Shown here: positions 1-11,945 of the stretch, one piece after another
How the letters are laid out: each line of letters opens with the position of its first letter
Numbering within the stretch: the first letter of the stretch is position 1
DNA from: Pratylenchus scribneri
Taxonomy: Eukaryota; Nematoda; Chromadorea; Rhabditida; Pratylenchidae
Direction of reading: 5' to 3'
Assembly (NCBI GenBank): GCA_030063045.1
Contig: JAQSEB010000014.1
Span: 124,001-188,000 of the forward strand
DNA length: 64,000 bases
Position numbers and translations under genes: made by a program
Notes under the pieces: generated by a model
Seen by the model: the letters and a program-made list of their open reading frames with translations, nothing else
Databases searched by the model: none
Told to the model about the DNA's origin: nothing

Positions 1-2344
1 AAACGAATTTGTATTTTTGGCCAGGCTCAACTTTCGCACAACCAAATTCCGGCACAAAATCAGTTAATAAGCGAAACATTGGCCAAATCTATAAATAAAA
101 TTAATTTCTTAAATTCAACCATAATTTTCCACCTCTTTTTCTGTTCCATTTCCTTCATTGTCCTCCTCCTCATCCCCAATAATCATCATTAGGCCAAAAT
201 CAATGTCGGATGAACTTGTCCAAAACCAATGCAGCATAAAATGTCCATCGGCAGGAATAATCAGTTCAATTTCGCGCCTTTGTCTGGCAGGAACCGAAAA
301 TTTCTTCAATTGGCTTTCGGGCATATATGGATGCGTGTTGGGTGAATATCTGTAGAAAAATGAGTATAATAGAAAATCTCAAATCATTTCAGAATTAGCT
401 AACTAAGCTTATAAATTTCAATTTAAAAGTTTAATAGGAATTAATTAAAATTATATAATGTTAATTATTGTACTAATTGGCAACATTAAATTCTTTGATT
501 TTTTATAAATGGTTCACCTCAAATTTGTAGGCGGTATTCCACCCGTGCGAAGAGTGCCAAATTCTGGATGTCCTCTAGTTGGTTGTCTTGTTCCTCCCCA
601 TTTTGGGAACAAATTCTCCTTTCCAATATCTTGGGCCAATTGTTCTTGGAATGCACTGTCCAGAAAAACGACTTTTTCTCGACTTTGTTCCGACAACACT
701 GGCTTGATTATTGTGTATGCCGTTTTGACCAGGTAATGGGCATTGATCACATAAACTTGGCGCAACAAATCCGGAAATGTGTCCTGCATTGATTTCAACA
801 ATGCTCCATAGACTTTGAGGCCGAATGTTGTCAAATGATCGGTGTTGAAGCCTTCCAAATCGATGATGACCCGTAAGCCTAGTTTTCGTCGCCGTTTGCG
901 TTCTTGAAGACGAATAAGCTGGAATATAAATATAATTTATTTAAGCTATATTCCATTAGCACCTGATAAAGCAAAGCCGTTTCCACGATGCTCAGCCTGT
1001 AAACATCGCTGACTCGGCCACATTTGGACAATTGTTTTGGATGGGATTGGCCCATTCTTTGCATCACAACCACATTCCCCTCTCGATCATATCCCAAAAT
1101 GCCACCTGGGAAATAGTCGGCTGCATCTGTCAATGTTCGGGCATAATCATTCAATTCGTCCACATCCTCAATGATTCGCTCATTTACGCGCATACAACGG
1201 AACACGGAGCTGGCTTTTTTGAAGCGAGGAACAATTTCATCTGCAATGGAAAGAAAATGAAGTTTTGCATTCATTTCTCAAATTATGCCTTAGGGTGAAT
1301 TTAATGGTTAAATTGTGGATTCATTTTTTATTACCGTATAACCTCCTTTAATTTCTCATTTCTGACTGACTGAGGACCCATGGCTATTATCAGGGTCCAC
1401 ATAAAAAATGTTTATGTATTTTCTAATAAGTTCCCTATTTATTAATTGTCAAATACCGACCAATTCTATAATTCCATCCGTGAAGCCATCTTAGTAATGA
1501 GAAATTATCATTGAAAATTGGTGTGTCCTGAAGCAATTGATGGCCCAATTGATTGCGCAATTCGGCCAATTTGTCCAACTGGAACTGCGTTAGGGATTCC
1601 TCCGTGATTGTATGGCACATTCTTTAGTGGGGAACAAAATTGGTGAATGAATATGAATGGAAAAAGGACTTTGAATTGGAGTAACTAATTTTTAATGGGA
1701 ATTTGATAATGGAAAAAATAAATGCAGAATGAATTGGCGATGAAATGATAAAAAAAAATTTTGTATAATCAGCAATGAAAAATGGAAAAATAAGGGCCAA
1801 GGACCCAGACTATACAAAAATTAAAAGTCACAACAAAATTGGGAATGAAAAGTCTGTTCATTTTTTAGAATCTGATTCATAAAAAATTTACACTCGAAAA
1901 TTTTTTTTGATTGATTTATAATTAAAAAGTCATTATGTTAAAATTAAAAGTCCCAAAATTCCATTTTTGGTATCAATCATCAGATTACAAAATAGACTAG
2001 AATCTTTTTACTTTAAATAAATCTGAAACTTAAAGTAAACCATTTTAAGCAACTTAATGAAATATTGATTTAATCGGCCACTTCCTTTATTGGCCAATTT
2101 CAACAGGGAAGGCCTAATTTATTTCCATTTAGGTAATTTTATGGACTCACCCTTTTGTCATCTTTCTTTTCGGCACTTTCTCATTCGTAGCTAAATTATT
2201 TGATTTTGGTGGATGTTCCTCTTTAATTTGTTGTTGTTGTTTTTGTGCCGTTTTTGTCGATTCGAAACCGATTTCAACAAATTCTGTCGGTCCCTTTGGA
2301 TGGACCGCAGGAACGGCAACTGGCACACAATCGAGATGGGGCAT
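1..2344 (-). CDS. CRAL-TRIO and GOLD domain lipid-transfer protein (partial, 3' end outside window)
   Basis: SEC14-like protein expected to bind and carry a hydrophobic ligand between membranes. Six exons join in frame on the minus strand: 2344-2151, 1621-1461, 1240-963, 918-518, 349-133 and 88 to beyond the window edge. Exon 2 holds the CRAL-TRIO N-terminal helix (LLRWLHGWNYRI). Exons 3-4 hold the lipid-binding lobe (YFPGGILGYDREGN, then RVIIDLEGFNTDHL and PKWGGT). Exons 5-6 match a GOLD beta-sandwich (LHWFWTSSSDIDFG, then PMFRLLTDFVPEFG). Known family: nematode SEC14-like proteins with a C-terminal GOLD domain. The first exon (64 residues, Gln/Lys-rich) has no recognised domain. It is preceded by a splice-acceptor-like TTTCACAG nine bases before the ATG, consistent with trans-splicing. 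The last GOLD strands and the stop codon are missing. The family call is secure; the first exon is less so. Confidence 0.85.
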
Positions 2345-4018
2345 TTTTTGCTGCTGTGAAAGAAAGAATCGAATATTGAATTGAATTATTGTGAACAATT
2401 CCTATTGAATTTTGGATGGGAATAATGGAATGAATGGTTTTGCGAAAATGAATGGCCGATGAATTTGGGAAAATTTGGTGGTGGAAATAATGATTAAATA
2501 TGGATGGGCCTCGAGGCCTGCACTATCCAATGACTGATGAAAGGCTGAACACCCATTCGATTTGACTATGCTTCTTCTGCTAGGCAAAAAGCAACCACAA
2601 ACCAAACCAAACAAACCATAATGAACATTAATTTGGATTTGTTGGGTAATGAATGAATGAATTTGGGGGAAATATGGGGTAATCGGTGCGCCCAAACAAT
2701 TGGAGGAGTGAATGAATTAATAGGACCGATTAAGGAGAAGTTCCACCTATCTTCTTCTTCCTTCATTTCCCTTCTGATTATATTCTTCTTCTTTGAATCT
2801 TGTTTTGGTTTTGTTGGTCAAATCGGAAGGAAAGGGAAGAAAATCAAGGCAATTGGATGTGCGCAAGAAATGGAGTGGAGAGAATATTGGGGACGAACAT
2901 TTTGGGGGCATGATGGAGGATGGACCGGTTTGGGCAAATGGACGGGAATGAAGTGAAGATGATGCCCATATTCCCATCCGCTGATTGCACAACAACAAAT
3001 CCATCCATCCACCCACCACCTTTCACTCAATTGCACTTTCTCCCCTTTTTCGAGACTAATTTGTACACAAATTATAAAAGAATTAAGTAAAATGGTATAT
3101 GTCTGAAATTTAATTGTTTTTTTTTGAACAAATGTTTTGGTTGGATTATTGGGGAAAAAGATCATCCATCCTGTTGAAACATTAATCCTCAATTCTAATA
3201 TGAAATTGTGGCAATTTTAAGAATCCGCATCCCTATTTTTTTCGATTTTGCTTAAGAATTCGAAGGTAATCTGGGTAGTTGAATTTGAAGCTGACATTCA
3301 TTTTATCATATCTTACCATCTTGATAAGATATTTGACGAGCTCTAAAAAAATTAACCACCTCTGATGATTTCATTTGGGTAGGGAAGGCAACTGGTCCCA
3401 AATAAGATCGGTTACAAAAGTTTGGGGATGGAAGGAAATGTTTGGAATTGCAGGCTATGTGAAGATTGTGGCCATCTGGGATATGGGGGGATTAGATAAT
3501 GATAATGAAAATATGTGATTAGTATGAGCAGTGGAGGATTAGGCAAAATGCTTTATCACAAATCAATTTTTGATAGGAATTCAAATCGAGCCGCTTTGTA
3601 CGGCATTTTCTCTTCCATATTTGTGGTGGCCTCTGATCACACAACACAAAAAAGTCAGAGAAAACAACCCTGACATCAACTTAGAAAAATTCGGTAAACG
3701 AATTCTTTAGGATTCTCAAATTGTAAATGACATTTTTAAAATGAAACTTGATTATTCGGCAAAGAATATTCATTGAAGTAGACATAATGGATGGAAAGAT
3801 TTATAAGGAATAGGAAAAACAATCAATCGAACATTGTCCGTCAACAACGATATTTTGGGGATAATTGCGCCAACAAAATTAATGGAGATTGGAGAATAGC
3901 ATAAGCTCACTTCCCCTCAAGGAGATGAAGCCAAAGAGCGCAATCGAAATAATGGAAATGACGAAAAGAACAATTCAAAAATTGTGCCTTCTCTTTTGTG
4001 AATGGAAATTGTCTTTGG
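2345..4018. other. intergenic, no gene seen
   Basis: No ORF here has both a plausible start and splice partners, and none resembles a known family. Composition is AT-rich with short T-runs. It contains the presumed promoter of the CRAL-TRIO gene, which is transcribed leftwards. I see no terminal inverted repeats in this stretch. Confidence 0.5.
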
Positions 4019-4035
4019 TGACCCTAGGGTTACAA

Positions 4036-4296
4036 TGGGGCGTTTTGCGGCAGCGGAGAACGGACAACTTTTTAGCCCTTTTCCGCAATTGTGGTTCCAA
4101 ATAAACGGAATTTTTTTCCGTTGCGGCGAGGAAAACGTCCGCATTTGCCTATTTCTGTGATTCATTGTAACCACATCATAGCAACCACATCAAATGCGGA
4201 CGTTTTCCTCGCCGCAACGGAAAAAAATTCCGTTTATTTGGAACCACAACTGCGGAAAAGGGCTAAAAAGTTGTCCGTTCTCCGCTGCCGCAAAAA
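4036..4296. repeat. large internal palindrome (arms about 105 bp, spacer about 45 bp)
   Basis: The left arm 4036-4145 reads as the inverted complement of 4190-4296 almost without mismatch (shared blocks such as CGGACAACTTTTTAGCCC and GGCGAGGAAAACGTCCGC). The spacer carries GTAACC motifs like those at the element ends. It may be a foldback element nested in, or a rearranged end of, the surrounding transposon. Confidence 0.75.
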
Positions 4297-4539
4297 GTGC
4301 CAAAAACGCCAGGGTGGTTACAATGAAATTTGTTGAGTGTTTTTCCGTTATTGAAATAATTTAAAAAAATATTTTTGAAAATTATTTTAAAATTTTAAAA
4401 ATTTGATAAAAAATTTAAAATCAGGTTTATCTGATTCAGAAAAATTTCCTCTTTTTAATGATATAAAAATCAAATGAAAATTTAAAAATTTATGTGATTT
4501 ATATTTTTCGCCTATATAAATAATTTTTTCCTCGTCCAA

Positions 4540-4795
4540 ACAAATAAATTTTCATATCACTGAAAAGAGCAGAGTTTTTTACATAGGATAGGATCATTTT
4601 GGAAAACTTATAAAAATTTTTAATATTTTTAAAAATCTCTTGTCAGTATTTTTGGGTAAAATAGAGAGGAAGATGCATTGCGAAATGCTAATTTTTATAT
4701 CATTGAAAAGAGCAGAGTTTTTTACATAGGCTAGGATTAATTTGGAAAGCTTATAAATTTTTTAAATATTTTTAAAATATTTTTAAAAAAGTCTA
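4540..4795. repeat. direct repeat pair, about 85 bp units
   Basis: Two head-to-tail copies share AAAAGAGCAGAGTTTTTTAC, then ATAGG, TAGGAT and an A/T-rich tail. The first begins near 4551, the second near 4699. They lie inside the transposon described above and have no coding potential. Confidence 0.6.
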
Positions 4796-5181
4796 GTCTA
4801 GTGTTTTGGGGCAAAATAGGAGGGAAGACGCACTGCGGAGAACGGAAAAAATCAAATTTTTTGAATCGACTGCGTCTTCCGTTTTGCGGAAAAAATGACG
4901 AAAATCGCACCACTGTAACCAGAACAGCGGATAATCCATTTTGCGGCAAAACGCACGACGTTTTTCCGCTGTCCTTGATGGTTACAATAAAAAACGGAAA
5001 ATGTTTTGCGTTTTTCCGTTCGACGGAAAAAGTTCGGCGTTTTCGCTGGGGTGGTTACAAGAAGAGACGTTGCGGAATTGAGTTTTTCCGTTCGACGGAA
5101 AAATTTTGTGCGTTTTCCGCAGAATTGTAACCAATCAAGACGTTCGCCGCTGCGGCAAAACGCTCCATTGTAACCCTAGGG

Positions 5182-7097
5182 TGAGGAACTTTGAAAAGGC
5201 TTATAAGGGCAAAATGATGGGAAATGAAGGAAGTGAATGTAAAAAAAAGGAGAATTAAGAATATTTTGCGCAATTGCGCAGTACACTCTTCTTCAATTGT
5301 TGTTTGTCAATTTTATAAATAAACTAGGCCCAGGAGCCAATTTTTTTTCACAATTTTTTAAATATTTCAAACAATCATTTACTTCCTCTATTAATGCCTC
5401 TCCCCCTTTAGTAAAAGCCTCTCTAATAATAACCCCTATTGAAATATCTCTGAAAAATAGTTGCCCCGGGCCACTAATAGAGGAAATACGATATTTCAAT
5501 TTGGAAAAGAAACAATAATCTGACAATAAATAATAATAATATTTACCTAAACCTAGTAAAACCCCTTATGTTATGAGAATTTGTTGGACAATTCACAAGT
5601 GTCCAAATCATCATCATCTCATCGATGCATTCACATTCTTCCATGTCTTCTCCTCTATTGTTGATGTTCCCCATTTCCATTAGTCTAATCTTCCATTCAT
5701 TCTTTCAAACAATTCCCACTTTTCCCATCGAATTTCCCTCTTTTTTGCTATTCATTCTCGATGTTTTTCTTCCCATTTTCCAAATAAACACCTCAATACA
5801 CAGTCCCAGCGCCAATATTCCGACGACCGGTTTTTTCGCCTCCTCACCACACGTCCATTTCCCTCGCCTCCAACCAATTCAATGATATGGCCTTGATAAT
5901 CGGTTGTGAATTTTTGGTTGAATGATGATGAATGTGTCTATTTTCTTTCCCTTTCACCGGGGAATTCAATTTAAATATGTTTATATTTACCTCGAAGGGA
6001 GGAAACCCTCATCCAAATTCCTTTTGGGGCAATGACCTCGTCATTTCCTTGGATTCTTGGAACAATTCAATATTTCCCTCCCAAAAAAGGCCCTCCTTCC
6101 ATTCCAAATCCAATGGGACGCTCAATAAAAAAACGAGTCCCCTGCAGCAGAGTTGCGCACCAATAAAAAGCGAATTCTTTTTAGCTGGGCTTGTTGGCGT
6201 CCATTCTGAAGCCATCCCACCTTTTTATGGTGGTGGCTGGCAGCAAGGCTTCCCCACCGGCGGCTGGCAAATCCCAAGCCAAACTCCTCCTCCTTTTAAA
6301 ATGTCCATATTTCCCATTGCTCTTTATTCAAAGCCTTTGTCCTTCTCTGTTGGATTTTTATGGTTTGATCAAAGAAAAACAAGGCACACAAAATATGTAG
6401 AAACTTAAATTCCCCATTCAATGTTTGATGAATAATCTCTAAAAAAAATTTCCATCCAAATCCACAAATTCATTTTCATCCCAAAATGTAATATATTCGG
6501 TCAGCAGAATCTGGCCAAATGGCCACTTTGCTTTGAATGGATGGAGAAGGAGGGTTCTTCTCATCAAATGCATCTCTTTTCCATTGGCCAAATTGTCCCT
6601 TCACACAATTCTTTCTTGATTTCCACCCGAATTTTACACATTTCAAATTCCCCTTTTCTGCTGGCCAGATTTGTCCCCTTGTTGCTGAATGAGGGACATT
6701 GGATTGGACACTGGGCATTCATTTTCATTTCATTCACATTTGAAAATGTCCAGCTGCTCGCCAAATTCTCCTCTGTGCTTTTCCTCATCCATCCAATCCG
6801 CCTATCAAATTCCTCCTTTGTAAAACTTAAATCAAGTCAGCTTAATCCTACTAAAAAACCTGTTCACCCTTTTATTGCATTCCCGATTCAAAAGAGAAGA
6901 ATGTCTTTTAAATTGACAATTTAATTTGGTCATTTTAAAGCAAGTTCCTAACCAAAATTCATTAGCCATATTTAAGTCTCTTCAATCATCCTTAATAAAT
7001 ATTTTCCCAGACAATTAATCCTATCGGCTTCTTCTTCCATTCAACCATCAACATCCTCATCCTCATCATTATCATCCACTTTCCCCCATTAAATTAG
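5182..7097. other. intergenic, no gene seen
   Basis: C/T-rich on the plus strand with several open but low-complexity frames (for example 5932-6408) that lack recognisable domains, signal peptides or splice partners. I regard them as chance ORFs. No tRNA-like cloverleaf or repeat array was seen. Confidence 0.5.
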
Positions 7098-7106
7098 CGC
7101 GATGAT

Positions 7107-7854
7107 ACATGCTATTTTTTTTCCTCCAAAAAAAACTTTTTTTCCGCCAAAAAAATCTTTTTTACCGCCAAGACTTTTTTTCCTCCAAAAATCACTTTTT
7201 TACCGCCAATACCTCTTTTTCCTCCAAAAATCACTTTTTTACCGCCAATGACCCCAAAAATGAAATTTTTGATTTTTTTTTCTAAAAATCATAAAGTAAA
7301 GTGGAATGAAGCTCTCTCAGCCAATAAGAAATAATCTTATTAGCTTTGAAAAATCTTTTTTTAGCCCTGATCCTAATCTTACGATATCCTTATCCCTATC
7401 GTTGACCCCTGAAACCCTGCTCCGACCCTTAGTCCTTAGCCCCTAGAACCCATGCTCTGACCCTAACCTACCCTAACCATAGCCCTTAGCCCCTAGGACC
7501 CATGCTCCGACCCTAACCTACCCTAACCCTAGCCCATAGTCCCTAGATCCGATGCTCCAATCCGTGTCTAAGTCCTAAATAGTTGCCCTAAAACATATTT
7601 TGAATAAAAAATTTTAGATTTTTTTGAGCATTGAACGTTTGAAATGGGTTGGATTAAATTCAGTTTTATGATTCTTAGGAAAAAAAATCAAAAATTTCAT
7701 TTTTGGGGTCATTGGCGGTAAAAAAGTTATTTTTGGAGGAAAAAGAGGTATTGGCGGTAAAAAAGTGATTTTTGGAGGAAAAAAAGTCTTGGCGGTAAAA
7801 AAGATTTTTTTGGCGGAAAAAAAGTTTTTTTTTGGAGGAAAAAAAGGTTATCAC
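7107..7854. mobile_element. inverted-repeat element with about 150-bp arms and 9-bp target duplication
   Basis: Left arm 7107-7280 and right arm 7680-7854 are inverted copies built of the same units: CCTCCAAAAA, CTTTTTTACCGCCAA and TGACCCCAAAAATGAAATTT. The nonamer CGCGATGAT lies immediately outside both ends (7098-7106 and 7855-7863). Long arms plus a 9-bp duplication resemble Mutator-like (MULE) non-autonomous elements, but an 8-bp reading is possible. There is no transposase ORF. An open frame in the right arm is only arm sequence read through. Confidence 0.75.
7425..7560. repeat. two-copy tandem repeat rich in CCCTAACC
   Basis: Units of roughly 58 bp share the order CATGCTC, GACCCTAACCTACCCTAACC, TAGCCC, TAGCCCCTAG. 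They occupy the loop of the inverted-repeat element. They superficially resemble telomere repeats, but the hexamer is not the nematode TTAGGC unit. Confidence 0.5.
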
Positions 7855-7863
7855 CGCGATGAT

Positions 7864-9675
7864 GAGTAAAAGATTGGAAGAAAATATGCGTGTGGGATAG
7901 GGGAAATCCCATCACGTAAATCTTTGCTTTCCCCCCATTCCCCTCTGGAACTCCGGATCACCGTTCTGCTACTGATGAAAAGCATCAATTGAACAGCCAA
8001 TTAGCTGTTTCTCACATTCTCATCGCCCAATCAACTTCCCCTCTATTAATCCCATTCCTGATTTTCGCGTTCATTCATACCAAAAACCGGAGATTAAATG
8101 AATGAACTTTTGCTGAGAATCCATCATTAATTTTGTTTGAACACGGAATGAAAACACATTCCATTATTTCCAGCTGATATTAGCAAAAACAAACTTATTA
8201 TCTTTCATAAAATTAATCATAATTAACTTTCAATTGATAAGAACAGCATCTTAAATTCTTTTCAACTGAAAAGTAGCATTTAATATTGCAAAGCGCATAA
8301 AAACTAATAAAAATCAACCAAAATAAAAATATATCCGTGAATATTTTCTCGCTCCTCGTTTTCCATCAAAATTATGAATGATAATCCGCTTTGGCCGCTG
8401 GGCCTCGATGAACCCATTTTATTCCACAACCCTTTTCACTCTTTTTGGCCTAATCAGGCCATTCACTTTCCCAGCCCCAATTTTGAGTTTCATATTTTTT
8501 TCCATTTACTTTTATTTTTTTTCTTCCTTTTATTACTTCAATTTTTGAAAATTTTCTCTATTAATTTTTTGGGGTTTAGTTGGTGGCCTTCTATGAATGA
8601 TAATCCCTTTTGGGGTCGGAAAACTAGCTCACTATTAAAATGAAAATAATCGGATTTCCCAACCATTATTTAACACGATGAAAATTGTAGGAGATGCGCA
8701 AATCTCCCTAGCGGTGTTATTCATTCTCCTAAAAGGAAAATTTCAATAATCAATGAATTCACAAAAATAAAAATTATTTCCAATTTATTTTTCCATGTCA
8801 TTTGATTTTTAGCGTTTGCCCACTTTTGTGGTTGGCCATAAGCATTGAAAATGAAAGTTATGTTATTCGACAGTCAAACCAATATATTTGGTGATAAAAA
8901 TATGATAAGCAAAACCGCAGGAAATACGAAAGCGAACACTCTGGGCCATAAAAGTCCGAAAATGGGGGACATTAAAATATGACAAATTTCTTTATTCAAG
9001 AATTAAACGAATTTACGTAAAAAAATACAAAATCTTTTAACCCATTGATTTTCCCTTTTTTGAAAATTTTTTGTCCTTCAATAAATCCATTTTGAGTGAG
9101 TACAAGTTAAGTTCCCCACTCTATTCTCCTCATTTTGGGCGGGCAGAACTTTGTTGGCGACCGAAGAACGCCAAGTCAAATCCCTTCAAAAATACCATCC
9201 ACTTTATTCAGTCCTTTCATGTTGTTTTGTTCATTTTGCCCCATTCCCACTTTTGCCTTTTTCCTCCCTCGTCTTCTTCGGCCATTTTTTACTGGGAGAA
9301 TAAATAAAATATTTGTGCCGGGTGCATCCTCTTCTTCACGGCTATTTCGCCAACTTTTTCCATATTACCAATTTCATATTCAACCAATTTCCCATCAATA
9401 ACTTTCTTTTTTATATGCTTTTCATCTGTTCGTTCTTTCAAAATATCTCCCAAATCCTATTTATATTTATTATCCCATTTTCCCCTCATTTGATTGCGCA
9501 ATAAACAAACAAATCAATAAAATTAAAATTGTTGAAGAAAATTTAATATACATTTCACATTTCTACATTGTTTGTTATTCTTTCTCTAATTCCAAACCAT
9601 TTCTAGATCATAGCAAAAACAGCATTCATTAGCAATATCAACAAAACATTCGCAAAAATAAACAATAAAATAATA
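7864..9675. other. intergenic upstream of the LIM gene
   Basis: AT-rich, with no gene recognised. A frame at 8374-8643 starts MNDNPLW and has an internal near-copy of its own start (ATGAATGATAATCC), but no homology, signal peptide or intron support. The last 150 bases are A-rich leader leading to the LIM gene ATG. Confidence 0.45.
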
Positions 9676-10100
9676 ATGCCTCTCTGCCCTACTTGTGAAC
9701 GTCCCGTCTATTTCGGTAAATTCAACTTCAAATTTGTCCAATTTTCATTTCTATTTCAGCTGAGCGAGTGACTTCAATTGGCAAGGATTGGCATCGACCA
9801 TGTCTTCGCTGCTACAATGAGGCATGCAAAAAGACATTGGCAGCCGGTATTTATCGTTTTTAAATCCTATTTTCAATCTCGATTTAAGGCGGACATTCCG
9901 AACATGAGGGAAAGCCATATTGCAACCGTTGTTATGGCGCACTCTTCGGCCCCCGCGGGTATTGAAATTGATGAACCCGAATTAAAATTTAAACTTATTT
10001 AATGTTTAGCTATGGACACGGCGGTGTTGAGTCTCATGTCTTCCTCGGTGGAACCACTGGAACTAATCCTGGCACGCGGACTTCAGTTCCTGGCCAATAA
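9676..10100 (+). CDS. CRIP-type single LIM-domain protein
   Basis: Small cytoplasmic zinc-binding adaptor of the cysteine-rich intestinal protein family, 95 residues. Four exons join in phase: 9676-9715, 9760-9846, 9889-9958 and 10010-10100. The LIM signature is complete: CPTC near the N-terminus, then [13 protein letters not shown] and [12 protein letters not shown]. The Gly-rich tail YGHGGVESH is typical of CRIP proteins. The length matches the family. In C. elegans, EXC-9 belongs to this family and acts in tubular organ shape; a similar role here is only inference. An AATAAA overlaps the stop codon and further copies lie downstream. The start is the first ATG in a strong A-rich context. 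Confidence 0.9.
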
Positions 10101-11248
10101 AGAATGGATATGTAAATTGAGAAATAAACAAATTAGAAGACCGATGAACGAAGTTTGAATGAATGCAAAAATAAAACGATATTTGTTTGGTATACTTAAT
10201 TTGTCTTCTTCTTCCATTTAATTTCAATAAAATCATTCCCTTCCTCCACTCTTTTTCACGCCATTGTCATGCTGGATTATATTTCAACCACAACTTATTA
10301 TAAATGGTACGCAATCAAATACATAACTTTATCTTTAATTCCTCTCTCAATAAATGAATAAAAAGTTCACATTTGCTTAAAATTCCCAAATTCTATTTGC
10401 TCAAATGAAAGGGAGACCTTTCTTTATTAGAACAGAAGATGTGTTCAGAATTTTCACACTTTATTTTATTAAGCAATAACGCATTTTCTATTATAGATTC
10501 CATATTAAAAGGTCTAATAGAGCTAGCAGTACAGTATAAGCATAAGCACACCACGTTAAAAAAAAGTTAGGAAAAGGTTTATAAAAAATTATTTTTACAA
10601 ATCAGCAAGTACATATTTTGCTTAAGTTAGTTAATACTAATCAATAGACCCTTTCACATTTCCTCCTATTCCACTTCAATTGGTCATTTCGCGTCCTATT
10701 TCATCTTCGCTCCATTGACATATCAACACCAACATCCATTTCCATTCCAATCGGCCATTTTTGCATCCACTTCATTCGGCCTCCTTTTTTGGGGCCAATA
10801 AAATCTTAACCATTTCGTTGACTGTCTTCCCCATCCATACTACGAGTGGAAAAACTCTTTTTCAACACATATTTATACATGTTAAACTAGCAAAAACATG
10901 GTTTTTTTTGAAATATTTTCCTTTTATGTATGCGTAAAAAATGTATATTTCGAAACTGGTTTTAAGTTTCTCTTATTTTAAATGTCGTTGATTTAATCCC
11001 TATAAATTAAAATATTTTAATATTCTTTTTTCACCGAATTTAACCAGCATCCAGCACCAAGGGTATACTCCAAATTTCTAATTTCCATGTCACCTTTCCC
11101 ACCCTGTCCATTCCCATCCATCTCTCCTGAAATAAGTTAAGCTACATTGATACAAATAATGTTTAACTAACATTAATTTTTAGCTTTATCAAGTTCTTTG
11201 CTAAATTCTTATTTCTGCATAACGACGACCAACAAATCATCAATAAAA
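10101..11248. promoter_or_regulatory. intergenic; presumed original promoter and leader of the zinc-finger gene
   Basis: No ORF is supported. This stretch abuts the left end of the LTR element. Its last bases (..CAATAAAA then ATGA) continue logically into the coding sequence found right of the element (ATGAGCAACCC), so it should contain the displaced promoter and 5' leader of the zinc-finger gene. No individual promoter element was identified. Confidence 0.45.
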
Positions 11249-11252
11249 ATGA
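11249..11252. repeat. left target-site duplication of the LTR element (ATGA)
   Basis: ATGA precedes the left LTR and is repeated right after the other LTR at 20979-20982. A 5-bp reading (AATGA) is possible if the LTR ends one base earlier. The right copy contains the zinc-finger gene's start codon. Confidence 0.75.
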
Positions 11253-11929
11253 TGTGGGGGTTAGCAGGGATTAGCCTTCCACAAACAGAATATTATCCGG
11301 GTTCGGAGCCGGTTGTTGCGTGAGGGTTTAGACTAAGTTAACTCGGAGGTTAATTAGTCTTTGAGGAGAACTTTTGCTGTGGATTTGATTGGAAATAGGC
11401 TTTGGTTGGTTTGGATTGAATTGAATTGAAGTGTTTTTGGTTTTATAAATTTTATCCGATTGTAAAACTGAGGGGTGAAATGACAGAATTCAAGGGGGTT
11501 TATAAAGGCAATAAACTGCTCAGGTGATGTGTGAACAACCGAAACTTTATAGGCAAAAAAGAGATAACATTTGATTTGAGAGGGAAAAAAGAGTCATATG
11601 AATGTAGGATTATAGGCAAAAATAGAATCAAACAAAGGACTTTTGCAGAGTTTTGCAAGGAATAGATTAATCGAAACAGAATTGTAGGGAGAATTTGGCT
11701 GATATGAAATTGTAGGGGAAATCAACATCCGTGAATTTTATTTGGTAAAATGGGCAAAATGGGTGTGGAGGAGGAGAGAAAGAATCAAATGACACTAAAA
11801 TGGGGAAATTGGGAATGGGGTGATTGGGACAGGTTGATACGGAATTTTATGTTAATCATATGAATATTTTCCTTTCATTTCATCATTCCGTTTTGGTCCC
11901 AATCCATTGGGCCAACGCATTCCGCGACA
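11253..11929 (-). repeat. 3' LTR of the BEL/Pao-type element
   Basis: By eye it is identical to 20302-20978. On the minus strand it starts TGTCGCGG and ends CCCCCACA. A TATAAA motif lies in the minus-strand sense near 11498. It is bordered by ATGA on the left. Confidence 0.9.
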
Positions 11930-11945
11930 CTCCCACCGACGTCAA
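11930..11945 (-). other. candidate polypurine tract
   Basis: On the minus strand the bases immediately before the 3' LTR read CGGTGGGAG, a purine-rich run where plus-strand priming would occur. It also overlaps the end of the Env-like ORF. Confidence 0.45.

Larger units (their letters stand above)
4022..5181. mobile_element. non-autonomous DNA transposon with terminal inverted repeats, TSD TGA
   Basis: The ends are inverted copies of each other. CCCTAGGGTTACAATGG at the left is mirrored by CCATTGTAACCCTAGGG at the right, and similarity continues inward for about 40 bp through TTTTGCGGCAGCGG. The trinucleotide TGA occurs directly outside both ends (4019-4021 and 5182-5184), a plausible 3-bp target-site duplication. 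The interior has no long ORF. It is built of repeated TTTTGCGG, TTTTTCCG and GTAACC motifs and contains a second large palindrome. A 3-bp duplication would fit a PIF/Harbinger-type transposase, but family assignment is inference. Confidence 0.7.

Noticed and set aside
7425..7560. CCCTAACC-rich tract considered as an interstitial telomere
   Set aside because: The nematode telomere unit is TTAGGC; the tract is an imperfect 58-bp tandem repeat inside a transposon.
8374..8643. 89-codon frame starting MNDNPLWPLG
   Set aside because: Mostly Phe/Leu-rich translation of a T-rich tract; no homology, intron or signal cleavage site.
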